DNA of 64,000 nt from Chitinophagales bacterium (GTDB lineage Bacteria; Bacteroidota; Bacteroidia; Chitinophagales; Chitinophagaceae), in assembly GCA_017303415.1 (NCBI GenBank), contig JAFLBJ010000001.1, positions 1,922,001 through 1,986,000 on the forward strand. The letters run 5' to 3'. A model generated the notes under the pieces. It made no database searches, was not told the DNA's origin, and saw only the letters and a program-made list of their open reading frames with translations. The stretch's first letter is position 1. Every line of letters starts with the position of its first letter. Both the position numbers and the translations under genes were made by a program. Positions 56,135 to 64,000 of this stretch are shown one piece after another.

Positions 56135-57148
56135 TTACAAACGGGCACAGCGGATAAAATCCACGATGCTGCGGGAAGCGGTACGTTTGATATAAGAAAG
56201 ACTTAATTCAAAACTGTTGACATTGCGGGCCATGGCACCAAGCTTAGAGGTATTGGCATCATAACTCAACCCGATCAGGAAATTTTTATAATCCACTCCC
56301 ACAAAGGGGGCGATCGCATCCTTGTACCGGTAATACCCGCCGATCATAACATCCGTTTCTGCATTTACATTAACCTGTGCATAAATTCCCAGCATGGTTT
56401 CCGTAGCAGATCCTTGTTTCATAAACAGGGCATGCGGTACAATACTGGTACGCTCACTTAAATTAAAACTGATACCTCCATGCAAGGTCATACGCATCGG
56501 GATGATGTTTCGCTCACTGCTCTGGCTGGAAACAATGGGATCCTTGGGTTTATTGATGTGGTAAAAAGCAAGTCCCCCAAAGCCATTCCATTTTTTACCC
56601 GGAGTGGCATCGTAGTACAAGGCCCCCGCACCGGCATCGAAGGTGGTGGAAGAGGTGGTAGCAAATGATTCGGTGGTCGGGTTGGAGGCATTGTACCCGG
56701 TGATGGGGTTCCATTGTTCGCCCCATTTGAATTTGGAAGCATCCACCCGGCGATTGATCAGGCCTAATTGCATGGCCAGTACCACCCGGTGGTTGTTGTC
56801 CGCTCCCAATTTTACCCCGGTATAAGCGATGGATGCATTTGCATTCAGGTAACTAAACCCGCCGTCGCCGGCCTTCTGGTTCAGTAAATTTCCTCCCAAC
56901 GCGATATTTTTATTCGTACGCGTATCAAAGGAAACCCCCATGGTTCGATAGGGATTGGAAATACTGCCCCACTGGCTGCGATAGACCGCCGATACCCGGT
57001 ATTCTCCGTCACTGCTTCCTGCCAGTGCCGGATTCAAATACATAGGATAGGTGTAATTCTGTGTAAAATGCGGGTCTGTTTGTGCCGCGGCCGTTACCGA
57101 CACCAGACATAAGAACCCGAGCATTACTTTATGGAAGCGTCTTTTCAT
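56135..57148 (-). CDS. PorP/SprF family type IX secretion-associated membrane protein
   Basis: A 337-residue outer-membrane protein. Signal peptide ends TAAAQ, then the PorP/SprF signature TDPHFTQNYTYPMYLNPALAGS and repeated strands (RSQWGSISNPYRTMGVSFD; LNANASIAYTG). PorP/SprF proteins are needed for surface attachment or secretion of cognate type B CTD proteins. It lies between the giant repeat protein (upstream in transcription) and the OmpA-type gene, so it is probably the partner of that repeat protein. Confidence 0.93.
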   Translation of the reverse strand: MKRRFHKVMLGFLCLVSVTAAAQTDPHFTQNYTYPMYLNPALAGSSDGEYRVSAVYRSQWGSISNPYRTMGVSFDTRTNKNIALGGNLLNQKAGDGGFSYLNANASIAYTGVKLGADNNHRVVLAMQLGLINRRVDASKFKWGEQWNPITGYNASNPTTESFATTSSTTFDAGAGALYYDATPGKKWNGFGGLAFYHINKPKDPIVSSQSSERNIIPMRMTLHGGISFNLSERTSIVPHALFMKQGSATETMLGIYAQVNVNAETDVMIGGYYRYKDAIAPFVGVDYKNFLIGLSYDANTSKLGAMARNVNSFELSLSYIKRTASRSIVDFIRCARL

Positions 57149-57185
57149 AATTGAGACTTTTTTATCAGCTATCAGCTTTAAGTGG

Positions 57186-57202
57186 TTAGCTATTAGTTGT
57201 TA
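57186..57202. repeat. 17-mer direct repeat with 54009-54025
   Basis: TTAGCTATTAGTTGTTA, identical to the 17-mer at 54009-54025, is preceded by TATCAGC 7-mers at 57163-57176. It lies just after the stop of the giant repeat protein gene (57204). The copies flank porP and ompA. Confidence 0.7.
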
Positions 57203-57203
57203 C

Positions 57204-60200
57204 CTATCTTACCAACGTAATCGATCCTTTCAAATTCACCACACGTCCGTCAGCGAGTTCGGCTTTCAATACGTACACATATACGCCCACTGGCTGGGGA
57301 GTTCCTTTGTGTTTGCCATCCCAACCCTGGCTCTTATTGGTGATCTCAGCGATCTGTTGACCCCACTGGTTGAAGATTCGCATCTCGAGTTTGTTAATGT
57401 AGTTGCCATATACATACAGCACTTCATTTTTGCCATCGCCATTGGGAGAGAATACGTTTGGAACAAATACATCTTTGTTCAACGGGTTCACCGTGATCAC
57501 AAATTGTCTGGCCTGGCCTACGCAACCATTGATATTTGGTGTAACGGTTACCGTACCAGTGATTGGTGTGCTGCCCAGGTTGGTAGCAGTAAAGGAAGGC
57601 ATATTGCCTGTTCCCGAAGCACCCAAACCAATGGCTGTATTATTGTTGGTCCAGTTTACACTACCAGCAGGTGTTGTGGTGAAAGTATATCCCGGTACAA
57701 AATTGCCATCGTATACGAGGGTGTCGTTGCGCACGGTCACTACAGGTATCGGGTTCACTTCCATGTTAAAGCTGGCCGTGGTCGCACATTGCCCGGCATC
57801 GGGTGTAAAGTTGTAGGTTCCTGAAACAGTATTGTCCACAACAGCGGGGCTCCAGGTTCCTGTAATACCGTTGGTAGAACTGGCCGGTAATGTGGGAACC
57901 GTTCCGCCAATGCAAATGGATTGGGAAATGCCAAAAGCAAAAGCCGGGGTCAGGATCGGATTGACCGTAACCGAATAGGTCACCGGCAATGCACAAAGTC
58001 CTGCAGTTGGCGTAAAGGTATAGGTGCCGGATGCGTTAGTGTTGACCACGGCGGGGCTCCAGGTACCCGTGATTCCATTATCTGATGTATTGGGTAAGGT
58101 CGGTACAGTACCACCTGCACAGATGGTCAGGGTAGAACCAAAACTAAATACGGGTGTGATATTGGGTTCAATCGTTACAGACAACGTTGTAGTTGTACCA
58201 CATTGACCCGCATTGGGAGTAAAGGTGTAGGTTCCAGATAGGGTGTTGTCAACGGTAGCCGGACTCCAGGTACCCTGGATACCATTATTCGATGTGTTCA
58301 CCAATACAGGAGCTGTACTTCCTTCACAAATAGTGATGCTGGTGCCAAAGTCAAAAGTGGGTGTCAGGATCGGATTGACCGTTACTGATAATGTAGTGGG
58401 CACGGCACAAAGTCCCGCATCCGGAGTAAATGTATAAGTTCCACTTGTTGTATTGTCGATCACGGCCGGGCTCCAGGTACCGGTAATTCCTTCAATTGAG
58501 GTACCGGCAAGCGCAGGAACAGTAGCTCCGTCACAAACACTCAGGCTGGTGCCAAAGGAGAAGGTGGGCGTGATATTCGGGTTAACAGTTACAGTGAATG
58601 TAAACGGAAGCGCACATAAGCCTGCTGTCGGAGTAAAGGTATAGGTACCATTGGTTGTGTTGTCTACAACGGCAGGACTCCAGCTTCCTGTAACACCATT
58701 ATCGGATGTGCCAGGTAACACAGGGACAGAGGCGCCTGCACAAATGGTCAGACTACTGCCGATGCTAAATACCGGTGTAATATTCGGGTCGATGGTTACA
58801 GTAAGGGTAGTACCAATGGCGCACTGACCCGCTGTTGGCGTAAAGGTATAAGTGCCACTGGTTGTATTATCAATTACAGCAGGGCTCCAGGTACCCGTCA
58901 CTCCATTGTCGGAAGTAGCCGGCAGTGCAGGCATGGTGCTTCCTTCACAGGCAGTTAAACTTGTTCCAAAGGCAAATGTGGGTGTCAGTATTGGATTGAC
59001 TGTAACGGTGAATGTGGTTGCTGTGGCACACTGACCTGCAGTAGGTGTAAAGGTATAGGTACCGCTGGTGGTGTTATCGACCACTGCAGGGCTCCAGGTA
59101 CCTGTATAGCCATTATCTGAAGTGCCAGGTAATACTGGAACTGTACCGCCATCACAGATCGTTAAACTGGTTCCAAAACTAAATGTTGGAGTGATATTGG
59201 GATTTACTGTAACATTCAGTGTAAAGGGGTTGGCACATTGACCGGCAGTAGGAGTAAAGGTGTAAGTGCCATTGGTGGTGTTGTCCACAACGGCCGGGCT
59301 CCAGGAACCGGTGATGCCATTATCGGATGTGCCAGGCAATGCAGGAGCAGATCCACCCGCACAGAGGTTAAGACTATTGCCAAAAGCAAAGGTTGGCGTT
59401 ACAATCGGGTTGACCGTTACGGTAAAGGTGGCTGTAGTGGCACAAAGACCAGCTGTTGGTGTAAAGGTGTATGTACCTGAGGTGGTGTTATCCACTGTTG
59501 CCGGGCTCCAGGTACCGGTGATCCCATTTGAAGAACTTGTAGGTAGCGTCGGTACGGATTCGCCCGCACAGATAGTCAGTGTAGTACCAAACGTAAAGGT
59601 TGGTGTGATATTCGGATTGACAGTAACGCTAAAGTTGGCTGGAAGGGCGCACTGTCCTGCATCCGGAGTAAAGGTGTAGGTGCCATTGGTCGTATTGTCT
59701 ACAACCGCAGGGCTCCAGGTACCCGTGATACCGTTATTTGAAGTGCCGGGTAAGGCAGGCACTGTGGCGCCTTCGCAAATGGTTAAGGAAGTACCAAAAC
59801 TAAAGGTCGGAGTGATATTCGGATCAATGGTCACCGAGAACACAAAAGGTGTTGTACACTGACCGGCACTTGGCGTAAAGGTGTAAGTACCCGAGGTTGT
59901 ATTGTCCACTACGGCAGGACTCCAGGTTCCGGTAATGCCATTGTCGGATGTGTTTGGTAGAACTGGAACTGATCCGCCAGTACAAATATTCTGGCTTGTG
60001 CCAAAGGGGAAAACTGGCGGTACGACCGGGTTTACCGTAACCGTGATACTCGTTTGCGTAGCGCACTGTCCGGCTGTTGGGGTAAAGGTATAGGTGCCGC
60101 TTGTCGTGTTATCGATTGAAGCAGGGCTCCAGGTACCATTGATCCCATTGGTGGATGTGGCAGGTAAAGCCGGAGGCGTGTCACCCGCACAAAGTGTGAT

Positions 60201-61520
60201 TGCCGAACCAAAACTAAATGTTGGGGTAATATTGGGGTTTACCGTAACAGTAAAGGTGGCGGTTGTGGCGCACTGTCCGGCATCCGGTGTAAATGTATAA
60301 GTGCCGCTGGTGGTATTATCAACTACAGCTGGGCTCCATGTTCCGGTATATCCATTCGACGAAATACCAGGCAATACAGGCACGCTTCCTCCATTACATA
60401 TGGATTGACTGGTGCCAAAGGAGAAGGTTGGTGTTTCGTTTGGAATCACGGTGATATTCACGGTAACGGGAATACCACAGGTTCCATTGGCAGGTGTAAA
60501 AGTATATGTACCGCTGGTGGTGTTATCGACCACCGCAGGGCTCCAGGTACCCGCCAGGCCGTTATTCGAAATTCCCGGCAAGGTTGGCGGGGTTGTTCCG
60601 GCGCAGAAAGGGGGTACTGATGAAAATGTCGGGATAAAGATCGGGTTGGAAAGGATCACCCCAGTGTTTAGATTGGTGGTGCATCCATTCACCAACAGGC
60701 TGAAGTTGGCGTAAAGACCGGCATTCAAACCTGAGATCGTTACCTGACCGCTGCCGTTGGCTGTATAAGAAGCGGAAGCAACCGGGCTGCCATTATCTGT
60801 ATAAGCGATCTGATAGGTGGCACCAGGGGTGAGTCCGCTGATAGTGATCGAACCCTCCGTCCCGTTACAGGTGGAGGGGTTGGTAGAAGAAAGGGTGGGG
60901 GCTTGTATTGAGAAAAAGGCTTTGTAATAATTACCGGCATTGTCATCATTTACTACATCCGTACAGCCACTGGAACTGGTCTGCGATCCTGTGGCCTGGA
61001 AATAAACATCCACGACATAATTTCCCGGGGCAAAATTGGTCAGGTTAACCGGAGCGTAAGGGACCGATGCACCGATCGGTATCACCCGCTGCCACCTTTG
61101 TCCACCATCCACACAAGGCCCGCCGGAAGGGAATTGACCCGTACCGGTATTACAGTTTTCGAATAAAGGCAGATCGATCGAACTAAACGCACCTGGAACA
61201 CCGCTCTGGAGGTAAACCCGGTAAAACATGGTTACCGCGCAAACATTACCTGAAGCCGGGGTTTTAAAGGTCTTAACAGCACCACCTCTCAGCAACAATG
61301 TACCTGCGTTCTGGGTATGAACACCAAAATTATTGTTGTGAAATGCGTTGGCATTGGGGCCGATCTCATCGGCCAGGCTTCCTGAAGTATTATAATAATT
61401 GCTTTGGTTGCAATCCGTGATCCATACGGCGGAGGCGGTGGTCCCGAACTGGGCCTGGGAGAAATGAAAAAACAGCAATAGCAGGAAAGTTCCTGCAAAG
61501 GACATTGGATTGGATTTCAT
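57204..61520 (-). CDS. Giant gliding-type surface protein with 14 repeats and CHU_C sorting domain
   Basis: A 1438-residue protein from the ATG at 61520 (the frame extends to a TTG at 61583, but the signal SFAGTFLLLLFFHFSQAQF fits the ATG). After the signal comes a region with secretory domains (about residues 30-295), then 14 tandem units of about 69 residues (296-1259), each with a conserved GTWSPA block, a TYTFTP block and two cysteines, then an Ig-like segment and the C-terminal CHU_C/type B sorting domain (FVPNVFSPNGDGKNEVLYVYGN; WGQQIAEITNKSQGWDGKHKG). It is a T9SS cargo, probably an adhesin, and its partner genes porP and ompA follow on the same strand. Confidence 0.93.
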   Translation of the reverse strand: MKSNPMSFAGTFLLLLFFHFSQAQFGTTASAVWITDCNQSNYYNTSGSLADEIGPNANAFHNNNFGVHTQNAGTLLLRGGAVKTFKTPASGNVCAVTMFYRVYLQSGVPGAFSSIDLPLFENCNTGTGQFPSGGPCVDGGQRWQRVIPIGASVPYAPVNLTNFAPGNYVVDVYFQATGSQTSSSGCTDVVNDDNAGNYYKAFFSIQAPTLSSTNPSTCNGTEGSITISGLTPGATYQIAYTDNGSPVASASYTANGSGQVTISGLNAGLYANFSLLVNGCTTNLNTGVILSNPIFIPTFSSVPPFCAGTTPPTLPGISNNGLAGTWSPAVVDNTTSGTYTFTPANGTCGIPVTVNITVIPNETPTFSFGTSQSICNGGSVPVLPGISSNGYTGTWSPAVVDNTTSGTYTFTPDAGQCATTATFTVTVNPNITPTFSFGSAITLCAGDTPPALPATSTNGINGTWSPASIDNTTSGTYTFTPTAGQCATQTSITVTVNPVVPPVFPFGTSQNICTGGSVPVLPNTSDNGITGTWSPAVVDNTTSGTYTFTPSAGQCTTPFVFSVTIDPNITPTFSFGTSLTICEGATVPALPGTSNNGITGTWSPAVVDNTTNGTYTFTPDAGQCALPANFSVTVNPNITPTFTFGTTLTICAGESVPTLPTSSSNGITGTWSPATVDNTTSGTYTFTPTAGLCATTATFTVTVNPIVTPTFAFGNSLNLCAGGSAPALPGTSDNGITGSWSPAVVDNTTNGTYTFTPTAGQCANPFTLNVTVNPNITPTFSFGTSLTICDGGTVPVLPGTSDNGYTGTWSPAVVDNTTSGTYTFTPTAGQCATATTFTVTVNPILTPTFAFGTSLTACEGSTMPALPATSDNGVTGTWSPAVIDNTTSGTYTFTPTAGQCAIGTTLTVTIDPNITPVFSIGSSLTICAGASVPVLPGTSDNGVTGSWSPAVVDNTTNGTYTFTPTAGLCALPFTFTVTVNPNITPTFSFGTSLSVCDGATVPALAGTSIEGITGTWSPAVIDNTTSGTYTFTPDAGLCAVPTTLSVTVNPILTPTFDFGTSITICEGSTAPVLVNTSNNGIQGTWSPATVDNTLSGTYTFTPNAGQCGTTTTLSVTIEPNITPVFSFGSTLTICAGGTVPTLPNTSDNGITGTWSPAVVNTNASGTYTFTPTAGLCALPVTYSVTVNPILTPAFAFGISQSICIGGTVPTLPASSTNGITGTWSPAVVDNTVSGTYNFTPDAGQCATTASFNMEVNPIPVVTVRNDTLVYDGNFVPGYTFTTTPAGSVNWTNNNTAIGLGASGTGNMPSFTATNLGSTPITGTVTVTPNINGCVGQARQFVITVNPLNKDVFVPNVFSPNGDGKNEVLYVYGNYINKLEMRIFNQWGQQIAEITNKSQGWDGKHKGTPQPVGVYVYVLKAELADGRVVNLKGSITLVR
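57744..60635 (-). repeat. Array of 14 coding repeats of 207 bases
   Basis: Tandem coding units of 69 codons (first is 67) inside the giant surface protein gene. The GTWSPA core recurs every 207 bases. Antisense frames opened by this periodicity (MPLVVLSTTAGLQ-type) are not genes. Confidence 0.9.
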
Positions 61521-61717
61521 GTTTGATCTTTTAACAGGGATGGTACGAGGATCCCTGGTAACAATACCTGATTGGTCTAACAATGGGTAGAAACGGTATC
61601 TACCTGTAAAAAATTGCGCGGGGTCAAGAGTTTTTCACATACCGGGTTAGGGGGAATTACGGGCTTTTCATTGGTAAAACCAGCCGTAAATGACCAATTT
61701 CACTATTTTTATAATCT

Positions 61718-62764
61718 ATGGATAGCAAGGACCAGGGCTTGGATTTGTTCCCGATTCTGGAAGAGTATGGGTTTAAGGCGGGCAGCTACGGGATCAGCTC
61801 CCTGGGTACAGGGCTGATCAATACTACCTGGAGAATAAAAGATAGCCGGGGGGATTTTGTCCTGCAAAAGATCAACCATGCAATTTTTTCCAATCCCTGG
61901 GCGATCGCAGAAAATATCCGGGCAATGGGTGAATACCTCGCCACCCGGCATCCCGATTATCTGTTTACCCGTCCTCTTCAGACAAAAAGGGGCGAGGAGA
62001 TGGTGGAGAAGGAGGGAATGGGCTTTTTTCGGATTTTCCCGTTTATCGTTGGTTCGGTCACCCATGATGTGGTTTCACATCCCCGGTTGGCCTATAAGGC
62101 GGCTCGGTCGTTTGGACGCTTTACCCGTTCTCTTGCCGGCCTTCCCATGGAACAATTGCAAACAACCCTCGAAGCCTTTCATGATCTTTCCCTCCGGTAT
62201 CAACAGTTCACTGAGGCCCTGGAAAAAGGAAACCCCGAACGGATCAGAGATTCGGCCTACCTGATCGACCAGGCCAGAGAATTGTCTTTTCTCGTTAACA
62301 AATACCAATCCATTCGGCAGGATCCTGCATTCTTACTCCGGCCTACGCATCATGATACCAAGATCAGCAATGTATTGTTTAATAAACAAGGCCAGGCCCT
62401 TTGTGTGATCGATCTTGATACGGTGATGCCTGGTTATTTTCTCAGCGACCTGGGAGATATGATGCGGACCTACCTGAGTCCGGTAAGCGAAGAAGAACAG
62501 GATTTTTCCCGTATCGAGGTGAGGGAGGAATATAAATCAGCGGTACTGGAAGGGTATTTGTCAGCAATGAAACCCGTTTTAAGTCCCGCAGAACTCGAAT
62601 CAGTCGATTTTGCCGGGCCTTATATTATATATATGCAAGCTCTTCGGTTTTTAACCGATCATTTGAACAATGACAGGTATTATGGAGCAAAATACCAGGG
62701 GCATAATAAACAAAGAGCGGAGAATCAGTTGGTTTTATTAAATAAACTAATGACCGACCGGTAG
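61718..62764 (+). CDS. Aminoglycoside phosphotransferase/N-acetylhexosamine kinase-like protein
   Basis: A 348-residue APH/choline-kinase-fold protein. The glycine-rich part is SLGTGLINTTWRIKD, the catalytic loop is HHDTKISNVLFN (Asp and Asn), and the metal-binding acidic motif is VIDLDTVMPG, followed by SDLGDMMRTYLSP. It resembles N-acetylhexosamine 1-kinases (NahK type). It is not linked to galK or other sugar genes. The A/T-rich 134-base gap before it holds no gene. Confidence 0.82.
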   Translation: MDSKDQGLDLFPILEEYGFKAGSYGISSLGTGLINTTWRIKDSRGDFVLQKINHAIFSNPWAIAENIRAMGEYLATRHPDYLFTRPLQTKRGEEMVEKEGMGFFRIFPFIVGSVTHDVVSHPRLAYKAARSFGRFTRSLAGLPMEQLQTTLEAFHDLSLRYQQFTEALEKGNPERIRDSAYLIDQARELSFLVNKYQSIRQDPAFLLRPTHHDTKISNVLFNKQGQALCVIDLDTVMPGYFLSDLGDMMRTYLSPVSEEEQDFSRIEVREEYKSAVLEGYLSAMKPVLSPAELESVDFAGPYIIYMQALRFLTDHLNNDRYYGAKYQGHNKQRAENQLVLLNKLMTDR

Positions 62765-62972
62765 TCTTAGCTATGGAGTAGAACTTTTTTTTCTCTGTAA
62801 ATTTTATGGATGACGGAAAATCACCTCTGCCAATCTTGTGTAAAAACAATCACGGTATTTCTATGGTAGTTTTTGGCTTACCAGAATATATACTTTGTAT
62901 ACTGATCAGTTCGCTTTCTTGAAGGCTTTCTCTTGACACGGTATTTTTTATAATCTTTAAAAGTTTGCTATT

Positions 62973-64000
62973 ATGAAAAAAAGAACCCTTTTTTTCCTGG
63001 GCGTATTATGCGCCTTTGGATATCTTTCTTGTAGTAAAAATGTGGAGCCAAAAGAGGAGGAATTGCTTTCCACTCAGGAAGACAGCCGGGGAGGTCACCA
63101 CAATGGAAGCAGTTGTGATCCTGATGATCTGATTGAACCGGGAGCACAGGTAGTTACCCTGGGGGAAGGATATAGTTTTACAGAAGGCCCTGCTGTTGAC
63201 AAATGGGGTAATGTGTTTTTTACTGATCAACCCAACGATAAAATTTATAAATGGAATGCGCAAACCGGGCAGATCACTAATTTTCTAACAGGTACAGGTC
63301 GTTCAAACGGAATGGCATTTGATAAACATGGCAACCTGATCGCCTGCGCCGATATGCATGGTGAGATTTGGAAAATCCGACCAAACGGTACGCATACCGT
63401 ATTGGTGAACAATTACCGGGGCAAACTCCTGAATGGTCCAAATGATGTCTGGATCAATCCCAAGACAGGAGGTATGTATATTACCGATCCCATCTTTCCC
63501 CGCGGTTACTGGGATGAAAATGATCCGCGCAAGCAAGGCTGGCCCCCCACTCATTCTGAACAGGCGGCCACCGGTAAGGGAGGGCATGTTTATTATCTGG
63601 CACCCGGAAGCCATAGTTTGGTTCGGGTAACCAATGAAGCAATGGGATGGGATGCCGATTCATGGCCAAATGGAGTAGTAGGAACACCCGATGGTAAAAA
63701 ACTATATGTCAATAAATGGGAAGGAGATAATATGGGTGGAACCTGGGTATTTGACATTAAACCCAATGGACGTTTGGCCAACATGCGCAAGTTTATTGAA
63801 ATGGGAGGGGATGGAATGTCAATGGATGAAAAAGGAAATATTTACATCAGCAATGGTTTGGGTGTAAATATTTTTTCACCCCAGGGTGTTCAGATCACAA
63901 CCATCTCCACGGGAAGCGGAGCGACCAATAACGTTTTTGCCGGCAGAAATGAGAAAACCCTGTTTATCACAGGACCTGTCGATAAAGTTTCTTCCATCAA
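62973..64000 (+). CDS. SMP-30/gluconolactonase-like lipoprotein, 3' end outside window
   Basis: The frame is open to the end of the window; 342 residues are visible and no stop occurs. Signal peptide and lipobox GYLSC (Cys20). SMP-30/gluconolaconase-like six-bladed propeller motifs: YSFTEGPAVDKWGNVFFTDQPNDKIYKW, SNGMAFDKHGNLIACADMHGEIWKI, LNGPNDVWINPKTGGMYITDP and VVGTPDGKKLYVNKWEGD. A secreted lactonase or sugar-binding role is likely. The 208-base gap before it shows no gene. The beginning fits the ATG at 62973. Confidence 0.82.
   Translation, partial: MKKRTLFFLGVLCAFGYLSCSKNVEPKEEELLSTQEDSRGGHHNGSSCDPDDLIEPGAQVVTLGEGYSFTEGPAVDKWGNVFFTDQPNDKIYKWNAQTGQITNFLTGTGRSNGMAFDKHGNLIACADMHGEIWKIRPNGTHTVLVNNYRGKLLNGPNDVWINPKTGGMYITDPIFPRGYWDENDPRKQGWPPTHSEQAATGKGGHVYYLAPGSHSLVRVTNEAMGWDADSWPNGVVGTPDGKKLYVNKWEGDNMGGTWVFDIKPNGRLANMRKFIEMGGDGMSMDEKGNIYISNGLGVNIFSPQGVQITTISTGSGATNNVFAGRNEKTLFITGPVDKVSSI

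Noticed and set aside
57309-60714. Many plus-strand frames with recurrent MPLVVLSTTAGLQ-like products
   Set aside because: They are antisense to the 207-base repeats of the giant surface protein; the period follows the repeats.
62932-62954. TTGACA and TATAAT before the SMP-30-like gene as a sigma-70 promoter
   Set aside because: The spacing is only 10 bases and this phylum uses a different promoter type.

Overview
The window reads as chromosomal DNA of a Bacteroidota bacterium, most likely Chitinophagaceae or a close relative. The evidence is a type IX secretion/gliding signature (PorP/SprF, an OmpA/PD40 protein and a giant CHU_C-type repeat protein), many short lipoproteins with lipoboxes followed by CKK/CQK, a TonB-dependent receptor with a carboxypeptidase-regulatory N-domain, DUF4382 and TamB, and A/T-rich start regions without clear Shine-Dalgarno sites. 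No insertion sequence, prophage or CRISPR array was seen. Gene families are recognised from motifs only; no database search was run.

Layout: (1) 1-3.5 kb: end of thrB, thrC, a small retropepsin-like protein, galK. (2) 3.5-8.9 kb, minus strand: a cell-surface glycan cluster (GT4, polysaccharide deacetylase-like, FemAB-like, DUF354) followed by a DUF1800 protein. (3) 9.1-16.3 kb: secreted S41 peptidase, TonB receptor, a beta-helix lipoprotein with strong codon bias and a second lipoprotein. (4) 16.3-18.8 kb: WlbB-like acetyltransferase, WlbA-like dehydrogenase and a methyltransferase (amino-sugar modification). (5) 18.8-30.4 kb: two lipoproteins and an exopolysaccharide export locus (GT4, Wza, Wzc-like kinase, Wzx flippase, GT-C-like membrane protein on the minus strand; beta-helix protein and sugar transferase on the plus strand).

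(6) 30.5-36.0 kb: a DNA-damage/translesion group: small unknown protein, SRAP (YedK/HMCES-like), DinB and a short PHP-dead DnaE. The dnaE-dinB pair is headed by a perfect 20-bp inverted repeat that looks like a double operator. The SRAP and dinB genes converge on a long inverted array of 7-mer repeats. (7) 36.2-39.7 kb: tRNA-Leu(CAA), hscB, an ECF sigma factor with a TPR anti-sigma-like partner, and two lipoproteins. (8) 39.7-46.5 kb: a membrane-anchored TPR-CHAT protease with a lipoprotein partner, a lysine/alanine-dehydrogenase-like enzyme, trmN6 and tsaD. (9) 46.6-54 kb: tamB, a small unknown gene, a GNAT and an asymmetric ABC-F protein. (10) 54-61.5 kb: OmpA/PD40, PorP/SprF and a giant adhesin-like protein with 14 repeats of about 69 residues. 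(11) 61.7-64 kb: a NahK-like sugar kinase and a truncated SMP-30-like lipoprotein.

The most notable signals outside ordinary genes are the double palindrome before dnaE, a set of intergenic 7-mer repeat arrays at four places, a REP-like TTTCTCGC inverted element near tsaD and trmN6, a shared 20-nt leader motif before the TonB receptor and its neighbour lipoprotein, and degenerate catalytic sites in DnaE (PHP), Wzc (Walker B) and the ABC-F protein (second site).
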